Part shown: piece by piece, positions 24,210-38,000 of the stretch | How positions within the stretch are numbered: position 1 is the stretch's first letter | Layout of the letters: every line of letters begins with the position of its first letter | Assembly (NCBI GenBank): GCA_029204225.1 | Contig: CM055101.1 | Coordinates: 40,219,961-40,283,960 of the forward strand | Direction of reading: 5' to 3' | Source of the DNA: Diphasiastrum complanatum | Lineage: Eukaryota > Streptophyta > Lycopodiopsida > Lycopodiales > Lycopodiaceae | Length of the DNA: 64,000 nt | Notes under the pieces: model-generated | The model's input: only the letters and a program-made list of their open reading frames with translations | Told to the model about the DNA's origin: nothing | Database searches by the model: none | Translations under genes and position numbers: made by a program

Positions 24210-27200
24210 TCACATAGCTGGGGGAAGCCATAACTTCGCTTTCTTATCAGCACCACCCGTTGCCAGGATTGTGGCTCTTCCATGTTCTGCATCCAACCAA
24301 CAATAGAAGTTACAACAGAATAGCAGAATTAAAAGATTGATTGTGTTGAGAAAAATTGTGCAAGGAGCTAGAGCTATCTGAAATTTGGTCATGCAAGCCA
24401 CAGGAAACTTCAAAAAGTATAGAGAAATACAAAGTATAGAGAAATACCCGTATTGACAGACTGAGGAGCCCATGCCAAACACAGAATATCCTCTGTCGCC
24501 CAAGAGAAACACAATCCAAGGTCAATTTTCGAGATTAGTTATACTTTAGAAAGTCATACTCAGTCGTTATGATTCTGATTACTCGATGCTTTCATTAATT
24601 TTATTCTAAAGCCAGAGGCATACTGAAATTTACTCTAACATAATATCCCAAACCGTTAACCCTTAACAATGCCTTTTTGGTGAATCAATCATACTAAAAA
24701 CCACCTCTTTTGATGGAAAAAGCCTTCCTACTCAACAAAGCATAGATGACATAAAACAGATATAGGAGTAAAGCAACAGGCAAACCATCATGTGCATTCG
24801 GTGCAATGTCCATAATTTCTCCTGTTTCTGTATTTAACCACAGCAAGGTTGAGCCTTGAGTAGCCGCTAGGATCTTATTGTCTGGAGAAACTGAAATCCT
24901 GTCCAGATGTCCCGCTTCTTTTTTGCCATTAACTCCTTGAATTGGGAACACTTTCAGGCATTTTGGATCCTCGTCCAAATGATACCTAACTGCAAGATCA
25001 TAAGTATGATGCATCCATGTCTCATCCAGAATTAAGTGTTGAGGGACATAAAGTAACACAACTAGAAACCCTAAATATCTCAAGCAATTATACCAATGTC
25101 GGGAAATGGGGCAAGGATAATTCCCTTAAGGAACAACCCTCAACCTTCAGAAGGAAGCTAGCGGAAATATCTCAAGCAATTGAACCAATGGCAGAAGACA
25201 AGGCAAGGATAATCCCCTCAAGAAATAAACCCAAGTTAGTTTACCATTGATATTCCATATCCTCACTGAGCCGTCCTTTGATGCCGTAATGATCCGTTCT
25301 GAATCCCATGTGAAACAAAGCCAAGTTACAGCACTCTGCAAAGAGAAAATGAGTAAATTTATACCTTTTACCTTGTTCAGTTAACAAGATACAAACTTTT
25401 TGACCAAACAGAGTAGCTTAACAGCAGAATATACCTTGTGACCCTTTAGTTGCATGGCTTTAGTAACGTCTCGCACTTTACCATCTTTCCCAGAGACAAT
25501 CTCCCATATCTGGATGCAGTAGCAGAAAATGTCATTGACCCATGTCAAAGGAGAAGCCCTATAAGAGCAATTTCCAAAAAGGAGACACATTACTCAATAC
25601 TGAACTCCAAAAACCATTCTCAATCAAATCGAATCTACTGATACTAGGTTGCAAACCAGCATAGGAAAAATTCATACAAACAGCAGCCATTTGATTAAGG
25701 CAATGGGCTTGAGTGAGAAACTTGATTTAGATAGCAGCTAGAATCTACATGAAACCCACACTGACCCAAATAGACCGTAAACCATATAAAGTTGATATCC
25801 TGTAGCCTTTATGCTCATTTTTTCTGCAATCAATATTGTGTTTTATTGCACATGCTGGATTGTCCGAAAGCATAGTTCAGCATTTAGTAGCTCAGATGGC
25901 ATAGGAGTTTAGAACAAGGGCAATTTTGGGTTAAGAAAACTATCAAAATACATGTTCTCCTAGGAAATTGTCTGCTCATTTAGACTATAAGCTATCTATC
26001 CCGTCTTCTCCATCGTCTCTCCCTCTCTGTAAGTTGGTTTTGATCATAACTTTTTATCAAAAACCTTTCAAGTAGAGAAAGTCGACACAAAAAAAGTTCT
26101 TATCAAATTCTGGCATGCCACAGTCAAATTTTTTAGACTTATGGCATGCTTTCTAGTTGGATTTGGATTTCATTCTTGCAGGAACAAGTTATGTTATCAT
26201 TCTTTTCAGCTCTCTCCTGGAGTAGCTACAGGTACTTTTGTTTGTGGTGTCATATTTTCATAAAGCTTCCACCTTTTTTAACAGTCAACATCACAAAGTA
26301 GGGCGCACCAGCCATCAACATTCTTTGCAGGTTCTTAAACGCATAAGAGGCAAAGAGCAAGATCTTCATAAGTCACTACAAGCTGAAAATTCTCTGATGT
26401 TTCCCCAAGACGTTGGCTATTTGAACTCTTCCTTGTAAGAAAAAGCCATAGTAGTATTCGTCAAAGCCATAGTAGTATTCGTCTAACCTTTCTTCATGAA
26501 GTTACTCACATACTTCAGTCTTGATGAAGTGTTTCAGAAGCCATCATCTTTTTTGATATTTGACATCCAAAGTAGGGTGGCAGCCCTCCAAATTGCTTTG
26601 CAGGTCGAGTATAGTAAATTGTCTTAATCACCTTCTTTGTTGCATGAATGCATGCATGCCTATTTTATCTATTTATTTTGCTACACTTTCATTAGCAACT
26701 ACAGGCTGAAAATTTTGAGGCCTTCTAGGCTCAAAAACCCGTAACATTTAGTGCAATTTATCTATCAAGATCAAGCTACTTTTGCGGTTAAAAATTTCAT
26801 ATATTATTTGCAGCTTGATTGGGGTTTAACCACACTTGAAACGAGGTGCTTTTCAACCTACATCCCAGTTAAAAACCTTCACAAAAGCTAAATCACATTG
26901 TGCATTCGCTAGGTTACAAACTCCAGTTTTCACATGATTTACTACTTGGTGAATCCGTCTCAAAAACTCTGAGGATTTGGATTGTTCCTATGCATAAAAG
27001 TCCAGATATTTGATAGATTATCATCACACTCTTGTAGATGATTTCAAATGCTATTGGGCTGAATCTAAGATTCTAACAATCAAGAACATTGAACACTTTT
27101 AAATCTGGAAAATAGTGGACAGCCATATAACAACAATCTTCAAGTGTGGAGAGATACAAATAGATGGGAGATGGTAGATGTAAAGAATGGAGAGCCAAAC

Positions 27201-30200
27201 AGCAACAGCCCATGGAACCAAATAGCTAACAAATGTAACTCCTCATAGGAGTTAATATGAAGTGTCAAACTCGTATGGACTCTAAAGGTCAGTTTTAGAA
27301 TGGGCCCCAAAACCTTACAAGGTGATTTAACAATAAAAACAAAGTCTCCCATGGGTATACAACATTGGTAGGGTCTAAGCTTAACATTAAACTTGACATT
27401 AGACCATAAAAGCTTGACATAACGGTGCGAATTTCTATTTCTGACACTCCCTTAATGACAAATTTGTTTTATTCGACCCCAAGCTAATGTCAAAAATTTT
27501 CAAATCTGTCCCTTGATAAGCTCTTTGTAAATATGTCCGCAACTTAGTCATCACTGGAGCAATAAATAAGCTCCAACTCTCTTGCTAAAACCTTCTCGCA
27601 AATGAAATGGTAGTATATTTCAATGTGTTTGGTGCGTGCATGGGAAACGGGATTTTTTACAAGTTTGTTTGGAAGCAGTGATCAAGAGAAGGCTCTCTTC
27701 ACGAAAGGAAAGAAGAAGAACAAAAACAAGCCAAGATTCGAGAAGACGAAGTCCTCGAATCAACAATCTTCTTCCTGCGATCAAAGGCTATGAAGACCCC
27801 GACAACAGACAATATGTCTGTCGATTGCAGAGATGCATCTACGGTCTAAAACAGGCATCACGGGCTTGGTACAAAAAGCTTGATGGTCTTCTGAAGTCTC
27901 TAGACTTCAACCCTACTCAACCAGACTGTAATGTCGACATCAAAAGAGTAGGAAAGGATTTTGTGATACTGACCATTTTCGTGGATGATTCACTAATGAT
28001 AGGAAATTCCTTGATGCTGATCAAAGACACGAAGAGTCAGATTTCTAAAAACTACGAAATCACAGATCTTGGAGAAGCAACAAAATGCCTAGGGCTGGAG
28101 ATCAGAAGAGATCGAACAAATGGCAAGATGCACTTGAGTCAGTCAGAATACGCCAGAAAAGTGCTGAAGCAGTACCACATGATGGACTGCAAAGACAAAG
28201 CCACACCAATGATAGCTGGAGCCAAGCTCACGAAACAGGATTGCCCAAAAACTGAAGAGGAAGAACAGAAGATGGCAGGTATACCCTACCAGAACTTGAT
28301 CGGGAGTCTAATGTACTTGACAATTTGTACCAGACCGGATCTGGCCTTCTCTGTTTACGCATTAAGCCAATTCAGTTCCAATCCTGGACTAGCACATTGG
28401 CAAATGGCCAAACGAATCCTACAGTATCTGAAGGGTAGCCAGAATATTGGATTAACCTACAGATTTAGAGACGAAGAGAAAGGGTTCGAGCTGCATCACT
28501 ACAGTGATGCGAGCTGGGCGAGCTGCAAGGATAAAAGCAATTCAATTACTGATGTACAATAGCGTGCGGAGCTGCAATCAGCTGGATATGGCAAACCCAA
28601 GTAGCTCAATCCTCTTGCGAAGCTGAGTATGTCGCAGCCTCGAAAGTGGCGAATGAGGTAGTGTGGCTGCGGATGATGTTGGAGGCAATCGGGATACCAC
28701 AAGAGGGGCCAAGCACGATGATGATGGACTCCCAGAGTGCCATCTATATGTCCCAGGATCCTGTCTTCCATTCAAAGACGAAGCACATTCCTATGAAGTA
28801 CCATCACATTCGAGATTTGATCTCGAAAGAAGAGCTCCAAGTCCAGTTCATAAAATCAGAAAGTATGATTGTAGATCTCCTCACGAAACCGCTCGACAAG
28901 CCACTCTTTACCAAGCAAAGAGAGGCAATTGGATTGAACGAACAAAGCTGCAAGGTTCAAGAGGGGGTGTCAGAAATGGTGAACTCCTGCAACTTTGTCG
29001 CGGCACGAACAAGACACGAAGGTCGAACGAGAACAATTCGCGACAGTCAACATGTCTTTGACTCGAAGCACGAACGATTCGCGAATCAATCGCGAATTGT
29101 AAACACACCTCAGGTCATTTGCCTACATCCTTCAATTGATCTACCACATCTTTGATTCTCATCAAGTATGTTGTCATAGCTTCTCCTCATTCATCTTCAA
29201 GGTATGAAACTTTTGCTTGAGGGAGAGGATCCTAGTGGTGGAAGATGTCTCAAACATTTGACGACTACTCCTACAGTTATGGATACTAGTACCCTGCAAT
29301 CAGTGCTTCAAGCTTTGCACCACCAAATTCAGCTGACTCGGGCTCATAATGCCCAGCTTGAGGCCAAAAAGAAGACTTTGGAAGCTGGCATGATGAACCT
29401 GTATCAGGTTCGGCAAGTGGTGCCCCCCTCTTTTTGGAGCTTCCAAAGGTGACAGGAAGGGAATGAGTACCTGAGACAATACAGTCTTATGAATTTGAAT
29501 TTTCCAGGAAGTTTCAGTCTACCTCCATGGGAAGAAAAGGTCTTAAGGATTATCTTACTCCTCTTGGGGGTGAATATCCACCCAAATTTCAATTATTGAA
29601 ATTCATTTTAGGCTTACCCAAGGACTATCAGGTAGAGGTCCGAAGGAATAAGCCAAACACTGTTGACGAGGCAACTAAGTTTGCCAAGTTATATGATGAA
29701 GATCCACGGCTTCACCGTGAGCAATGTTCCACAAGTACATTTGCAAAGAAAAAGTTTTCCAATAAGGGAAAGGAAAGAGAAAGCACTGCTGGTAATGTGG
29801 ATGGTCCTACAAAAAAAAAGCTCAAAAGAACCTTCAGCACGGTGCAAGAGAAGGATTTTATTTTGGCTCGATCTCAAGGCTTGTGCTACTTATACCAAGA
29901 AAAGGGTCATTTGGCAAAGGATTGCCCAAAGAAACCACCTTCTAAATCTCCTACTGTTGGTATGGTAGAGATTGTAGAAGAATGGTTTTTAGGCAATGTT
30001 GCTTTTAATCCCCATGATTTATTTGAGATCTATGGTTCTATAAATGACACTAAAGTTAAGGTGTTGTTTGACAGCAGAGCAACTCATAACTTTGTCAATG
30101 TAAATGTCGTGTAGAACCTCAAGCTTCCCACAAACAGCAGGGATAGAAGATGTCGGGTGACTCTTGCAACTGGAGAACAGTCTCAGTTGTGGGATATTAT

Positions 30201-31814
30201 TGTGCCTAGTGTTCCTATTCGTATTCAAGAGTACAAAGAAGATATAAAGTTTCTTGTAATGAAACATGATAGTATCGATGTTATTTTGGGTCATGAATGG
30301 GTTTATGCCAAGAATGCTTCTCTAACGATAGACTTTGTGCATCATTTGAGGTCTTTTCAGCATGAGGGATGCTTAATTGAACTTGATACTGGAAAGATGT
30401 AGAAGATTTAAGATGATGCGGTTTCTCTTTATCTTTGTGTGTGTAAAGATGTACAATTCTTGACTACCATGGATGAATCTCTCTTAACTCAAAATATATT
30501 CTTGCACAGTTCTAAAGTAGAGAAATTAACGGAAGGTACACTTCAATGGAAAGCTTTCCAAGACCTCCGAAAAGAGTTTGATGATGTGTTTCCAAAAGAA
30601 CTTACTAAAGGATTACCTCCCGCTCATGGAGTTGATCATAGGATAAAATTATTGCCTAATACATCTCCTATTGGGCTAAACCCTTATAGACTTAGTCAAA
30701 AGGAAGAAGAAGAGGTAGAAAGACAGTTGAGGGAATACCTTCAACAAGGATCTATTAGGCCAAAAGACCCCTCCACGGCTGGCGCGTTTTTTGGCCGCGA
30801 GGAGGAGCCAGTTTTTTTAATGTATTCTGTTTTTTTTTTCAGCGTTTCTATATTAGAAATGCGTTTCTTAAAACGTTTTTGCCTAAAAATGCACTTTTGG
30901 GCAACTATGATATATATATATATATATATCAAAGGTAGCGGGACCCGGACGCCAACGCGCGTCTGGGGATGCGTCGACTCGAACGCAGTTTTTTTTTTTT
31001 AATTATTTTGGTGTATTTTATAGCTAAAAAAAAATTAAAATTCAAAATTACAAAAAAAAAAGGGACGCGTCCGGCCCGAACGCAGACGCAAAAAGGCCGC
31101 GTCTGGCCTGAACGCGCATGTCTGATATTATTATTATTATTATATGTATATCTAAGGAAGCGAATGGTGGACGCAGACGCGGACGCGCCAGGGGCGTGGA
31201 CGCAGACGCGGACGCGCCAGGGGCGCGTACGCGTCCGACCCCGCGTCCGGGGGTCGGACGCTTCCGGGTCCGGACGCCAGACGCGGATTGCCTGCGTCCG
31301 ACCCGGACCCTCATGTCTAATGTATATCATAGAATCCGTGAACCGTGGACGGTTCACCACGGTTCACAGAACCATACAGTTCACCAAAATTTAAGGCTGA
31401 ACCGTGGTGAACCGTCCAATTAATTAATCAATTAATTTTTTATTTTAGTGGGAAAAAATGGCTTGGGAGGGGTTAATTAATTAATTAATTAATTACAAGA
31501 ACCGCACCACGGTTCATGAACCGTGGTACGGTTCACCCCACGGTTCTGAGAACCGTGGGTTCTATGACATATATATATATCAGACATGAGGGTTCGGGCC
31601 GGATTGCTTGCGTCCGCGTCCGCGTCCGACGCCCGGACCCGGATGCGTCCGACCCCCGGACGCGGGGTCGGACACGTCCCTTTTTTTTATTTTTATTTTT
31701 ATTTTTTTGGCTGGACGCGTCCGGGCCCCGGATGCGTTTTTTTTTTTTCTTAAAAAAACAAAAGGCACGGGCACTGCGGACTGTTCCGCAGAAGCCCGAG
31801 AGGAGAGAGAGGGT

Positions 31815-31892
<78 letters not shown>

Positions 31893-34531
31893 CATGATGA
31901 TTCCTGGGAACAGGAAGGAAGCTTAAGGAGGAACTTTCCCAGTTTTAAGTTCTGAGGACAGAATTTGAATAAGGGGGCAAGAATGTCATGCCCATGGCTG
32001 GTCTCGAGTAGGGACCGGTAGACCAACAACCCGTAAGTTAATTGTGACTATAAGGGAATTGGGGCCCTTATGTGTACATGGTCATAATAAGTGGTTGTAG
32101 GCCTAAACACTTGATGGTGGATTATCAGTGAGTCATTGGGGAACTGGATGACATGGCCCAGATAGGCTACAGAGGTGTCCAATGAGGTGTCATAGTGCAC
32201 TACTAGTGGTGCATGGGCCTTGGAAGGTATAAGTATACCTATTGGGCTCTCACTAGTGTATGCTTGATAGCATGACCGGTGGCAGGATGTTGCTGGTGTG
32301 ATGCCTCATCCCTCTCTGTGTGATTGATCCATAGCTTGGGGGCTAGATCCGTTCGATCTAGGTTTGGTTGGGTTGGTTTGTCCACCATCAGGTTCCCTTG
32401 TGTTGCTTGTGATTGGCATGCTTAGAATAGGATCCTTGGATTGAGGATTTTATATCAGTGACCTTTGATCCCTATGTTGCACACCCTCCTCAGCCTGCAG
32501 CTCCTGCAGCTTCTCAGCCAGCTGGAGCACGTCCTCCTACAGCTTCCCACTCCGGTGCAGCACATCCTCCTATGCCAGCTGGAGGAGCTCGGAATGCTGC
32601 ACCTTCTTCTTCGAGCCCTTTCCCGAGTTGTCCACCCGCGGTCACGGTTGTGTCTCGTCCCACCCACACATTTAGCTATCTTCGCAGTGACACACCCCCC
32701 AGCCAGCAGGACCCTCTGCCCACCCAGGATATACTGTCCACTTAAACCCCTCACCCTGATGATGAGCCACACTTGGGGGAGGACCTCCCGTTCATGGGTG
32801 AGGGTGATGCATATGTTCCCCCACAGCTCCACCTGCTCCCATTCCAGAGCCTCCTGCCCCAGCACCACATGCTGCCCAGCCATCCCATGCTCCACCACCC
32901 ATCCTCGCCATCAGACAACTTCCGACACCATACCTCCACCTGCTTCTCGATCTACCTCCCGCGCGCACACCTGCTAGTTCATATTCACACCGACAGAGGA
33001 CCATGGGGGAGGCAGTGGCTCCTCGTCTTCAGAGAGAGGCCCAGCAGGTTGTGGCCAACATGATATATGAGTTAAACCTCCCGTTCAACATTGTCGACAC
33101 TGAGCCTTTCAGGAGGGCTTTTGCAGCTGCTGCAGCCGCTGGTACACGCTTCACGCCACCTGGGGCTGAGCACATCCGCACTACTTTATTGTCAGAGAGG
33201 GTAGACGAGCTCTCCTCTCAGATGACCCCTCTCAGGAAGGCCTGGGAGAGTTACGGTTGTTCGATCATGTCCGATGGCTGGAGTGATATCCGTCGAAGGC
33301 CAGTGATCAACATCATTGTGTCCTGCTGCATGGGCAGTATGTTCTACCGTGCCATAGATGCCAGCAGACAGGGGGCTCCCATTGATGGAGAGTTCATGTT
33401 CAGTATCATTCGGGAGGCTATTGAGGAGGTTGGCCCTGCCAACTTAGTTCAGGTGGTGACTGACAATCCCACCAACTGCGTGAATATGTCTAGACTACTC
33501 ACGGCCCAGTATCCTAGCATTGTGTGGACCCCTTGTGCAGCACACAGCATTGATCTTGCTATGGGGGACATTGGTAGATTGCCCTGGGTTCGGCGCATCA
33601 CTGAGATGGCCTTGTCCGTCATGACATTTGTGGTCCGGAAGAGGAGAGTACTTGCCCTGTTTCGTACCTTCAATTCATTCGAGCTGAGAAAGCCCACTCC
33701 CACACGTTTTGCCTTCAATCTAGTGCTGCTAGATAGGTTGCTGAGACTTAGGCACCAGCTCAGGCAGATGGCTACTAGTGACTAGTGGAGGGAGGGACCC
33801 TACTCCAGCACGATCAAGGGCCAAAGGTTCTACACCATTCTATTTGACGACGAGTTTTGGCGTGAGGTGGAGAGCATATCGACGGTTCTCCGGCCATTTT
33901 ATCACGTTCTTTGGCTTGTTGACCGAGAGGGCAGCACCATGGGACTCATTTATGAGTTCATGGATCGCATCGACAGTGTTCTACAGCAACCTTGGCTTCC
34001 ACATGAGAGGTATGTTCCACATTTCATCACTACAAGTTGCTCATAATTAAAAGCTGTTCTTTTATAGATTAGTAAGCCTCCTAATCAATCATTGTTATGT
34101 CGAGCAGGATGGAGCAGCTTAGGACCATCTGGCAGACCAGGTGGAACTACTTTCATAGACCTATCCATGTTGTTGCTCACCTCTTACATCCCCTTTGGTT
34201 ATCTAATGAGCAGCAGGAGGACCACGAGCTAGAGATGGGTTGGTTGTCGTAGATTACAGAGATAGCATCTCCTAGTATCGACAGGTGGCAGTTGCACAGA
34301 GGGAGAGAAAGAAAGCTTTATTAATGTCTTTTCCATGCCAAAAGGCATATAAGACTAATGAAGTACATGTCAAGTACGTGGTAACCATAGGAGAGTATAA
34401 AAACGTCTCCAACTGTAATAAAGAAAACATCTAGTGCAAACTAAAATAGACCCGTATGCGGGAGTGTGCGCATAATGATCATATGTATCTATGGCAAGAT
34501 GTCAAGGCGGTGTTGTTGCTGTTGTGCTGAT

Positions 34532-34567
<36 letters not shown>

Positions 34568-34997
34568 AAGAAAGCTTTATTAATGTCTTTGCCATGCCAA
34601 AAGGCATATAAGACCAAAAGGAGTACATGTCAAGTATGTGAAAACCATGGGAGCGTATATACACGTCTCCAAGAAAAACTATACATAAAAGAGAAATGAG
34701 TAATACAACTGTAAACTACAAACTGCCAACTGTCCATAAGTGGGAGCAAGAATAGTTGCCAGGAGTACAGTAGTATCAGATAGTGTCAGATAGTGCTGCT
34801 GCTGAAAAAAGACGTAATACGAGCTGTATCAGGAGGTATGGACTGTCGCTGACGTCGTCTAGGAGGGTGAAAACTGTGTGCTCTCGTAACAAGGTGAGAA
34901 GTGTGAACTGCTGCATGACTATGAGTGATACACTGTCTCTGACATCGGTGAGGTGGTATGTCGTCGTCGTCGCGTCGAGCCGTGTCCGTCTCCTGGT

Positions 34998-35039
<42 letters not shown>

Positions 35040-38000
35040 GCATTCAAACGGTGCACAGGTACATTTCTCCAAAATACTTGCATTTTTTGGGTTTGATTCA
35101 TTCCAAAGGTATCTTGTTGATTGTTATTCCATACATCATCTCAACGGTGGACATCTACCTGTGCAGGCATATTTGGGCAGGAGATGGCATTGGATGAGAG
35201 CTCCAGAAAGAGACTTGTGACTTGGTGGAACATGTTCGGGGATACATGTCCTTCTTTGCAAAGACTTGCATTGCGCGTTCTATCCCATGCACTTATATGT
35301 CATCCATCTTGTTTCATATCTTCATTCGCATCTTCATTCTTCATATCTTGTTTCATATTTGTTACTTGCCAACGTAATATTTAATTGGGTGTTGCCTTGA
35401 CAGGACTGCTCCTCCTCTATATGTGAGCGCAACTGGAGCACATGGGCATTGATTCACACTAGGCGGCGCAACCGCCTCTCTGTTGCTCAGTGTGCGCGGC
35501 TGGTGTATAGCAACACCAATGCCAGGTTGGTCTGGAGGCTGACTCAGATTGTAGATCCATTGGAGGTGTTGCCTGAGGAGTGCAGGCTCGGCATTGATAA
35601 TCCCACTGACTCCACCCGGCCCATGCCAGCTCCCAGGGAGGATGACCAGGTTGATGCATTACGGGCGGAGAGGGAGAGAGAGCTCCTCAGGATGAGGTCC
35701 TTGGAGTTTGCTGCCAGAGCAGCCGCTGAGGAGAGAGATATTCTAGTTGGTAGGGCTTCAGAGTCTGAGGAAGATGATGTTGATGAGGATGAGGACGATG
35801 ATTCAGTTGACATTCCTGCACCAGGGGTGGAGAGCAGACTAGAGCTGGGAGGTTGAGGCAGACATACATGCATTCAGGCCTACAGGCAGAGATGAGGCTG
35901 AGGAGCAATATGTATCGGCCAGATCCCCCAGAGGAGGCACAGCCAGCTGAGGCAGCTGATAAGAGGGTTGATATTGGGGCCACAAACGAGGGTGCAGGAG
36001 CTACTGATGGTATTGGCGGGGATGATGGAGGTACAGGTGGTATCAGGGGAGATGTAGGAGCCACTTATGAGACTGTTGGGGATGTTCATACAGAGTCATA
36101 GGCACCTGAGGAGGATCAGTTTGCAACTTCTTGGGGGTCAGTCCAAACGTGTCCGTCCCCGACGGTTTATGGATCTTTTATCTTGGAGGATCAGGAGGGT
36201 GAGGGTGAGGATGATGATTTGGGATGGCTTACTCTGCATGCCTCCACTTCAGTTGCTACTGCCACAGTACCTCTTGCACGCACCACTGCTCGTGCACCTG
36301 CCACACCTACTCCAGCTACAGTTAGTCCTGTCCAGCCACATCTTACCGTGCCACATGTTGCCACTGTGAGACCTTCTACTCATCTCCCTGGCACTACCCA
36401 AAGATTTTGCCCATTAGCATAGCCATCTATGACAGTTGATATGCATGCTGCGCAGCCTTACTCATACAGGCCCCCTTCATTCCGTGTGCCACCTTCTCTT
36501 GTCAGAGCTTATCCACCTCCTGCTGCGCCTGCATCTACCACAGTTTCTACACCCGCTTCATTGCATCCTACCAAGCGCCATGGCAGGCCACAAGGTTCTG
36601 GCAGAGGTTCATCATCTCAGACGGACAGAGTTTCCTGTGATAGACAGGGGCAGTCACGTAGGCCTAGAGGCAGGCCTCCATTGCGTGGTAGGGGTTCCAC
36701 TTAGAGGCACAGCATGCTATCAGGGTCAGATATTGAGCGGAATGTTCTACATGACTACAGCCAGGTAGAGGGTAACTTCCATGATTCAGACGATGACCCC
36801 GAGGCCACACAGCCCTATCCAGATGCTTGATTCGCCATGAGCCACAGTTATATGATTTTATATTTAGGGCCAGACATTGTACACATTTGGCCATGGACAT
36901 CATTTTATTCATTAGAGACACTGTGCTTTTTTATATTCGCACATGTGGCAACCATTGCAATTATTCCATCATGGATATGGACATCGTTTATCATATTGTA
37001 ATTTTGTTTTATCGAGTCTTGCGGGGCTTTCCTCGATGCATGTCAATGGATTTTATTACGTTGTCAGTAACCCTTTGTGTTTCATTAGTACCCTCCCCCC
37101 CCAAAAAAAAAAACTACCCATAGGCACCCAAAATAATGCCCCCATAGTTGCCGCTTTTTCCTGCAATTATATGATGTTAAAAAAGGCATTTTTTAAATGT
37201 TCAATTTAAATGTTAATTGCTAAATACACAAAAAGTTGCGCCTTAAAAGAAATCTAGTGTGAATTGCAATACTTTTGGACATGATTTCAATATATCTGTG
37301 CTTAAATGCATAATAAAGAATTCTCTTCATAGTCAAAAAGAGTCTAAACACCTTAACATCTGCAGTGAAAGCAGCAGCAGCAAGAAAACGGCCATTAGGA
37401 GATATAGCAACCATAGTGTTTTTTAGTTGATTTGTATCCACGGTCCCAACAAACTTTCCTTCTCCCACCGTAAATAGCTTGATATCGGTACCTGTAAAGT
37501 AAGGAAGCTAGTGAAGATTTAGGTTGAATGTTCAAAACCTACAATGGGTAATGTCTTCTCAAAAAAAGCTCCAAGCCACAATACTCCAAGATGAGATCTT
37601 TATGGTTTCCTCCTAGTTATAGTGATAGAAGAAGCAATTCCATAAGCCAACAAGTTGATACACAATTCATCTTACCAGTATCTTAGCTAATATCACACTA
37701 ATCTAAGTAAATACGCAACAAGATAAGTGATTCTCAATGGCCCAATTCAATAATAAAAGTGAAGCTGCAACAATAATGGAGTCTTTAAGACATAGTCTTC
37801 AATGTTCTAACCACAAAAATTCAAGGTCAAAGAGCAATCCATGGTGTGTGAGCTTTTATCTCGTTCGTAAAAACATAGTCGTCCTTGAAGGAATTTACCT
37901 CATCAATGAGACTGGTAGAGTTTCGGTATTATACCAAAGGATATAAGAATGAGACAATCAAATGTTGGCAAGACACAAAATTCTATGGTTGCTTGCAAAA

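Larger units (their letters stand above)
29223..32457 (+). mobile_element. Decayed Ty3/gypsy element with 3' LTR, in intron 5
   Basis: The gag part spans 29,223-30,110 and includes a zinc knuckle CYLYQEKGHLAKDC (second Cys changed to Tyr). The protease-like block LFDSRATHNF has Arg in place of the active-site Gly. The pol frame at 30,439-30,780 reads DDVFPKELTKGLPPAHGVDH and breaks off early in RT. Most of RT, RNase H and integrase are gone, replaced by the GC-rich block at 30.9-31.7 kb. The pol C-terminus reappears at about 31,900-31,978 (NFPSF and decayed remainder), then AAGGGGGCAAGAA and an LTR starting TGTCATGCCC near 31,987 and ending about 32,457. Intact coding is lost. Confidence 0.7.
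25510..37351 (-). other. Intron 5 of the TBL2-like gene (11.8 kb, transposon nest)
   Basis: Donor AAG|GTGTTT at 37,352/37,351 and acceptor CCAG|ATATGG at 25,510/25,509 join residues K276 and I277 in phase 0. The donor is weaker than the GTATGT-type donors used elsewhere in the gene. Inside are copia fragments in both orientations, a Ty3/gypsy relic, a GC-rich inverted block, GA microsatellites and a hAT/DUF659 copy. The two largest coding relics (gypsy and hAT) run opposite to the host gene. From 25,510 to about 27,060 nothing is recognised except a 21-bp tandem duplication at 26,443-26,484. Confidence 0.85.

Noticed and set aside
30960-31960. Overlapping frames of 85-150 codons on both strands
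   Set aside because: They arise from GC-rich GACGCG/GTCCG blocks, GA repeats and scarcity of stops; they are Arg/Pro/Asp-rich, change with frame and have no motif.
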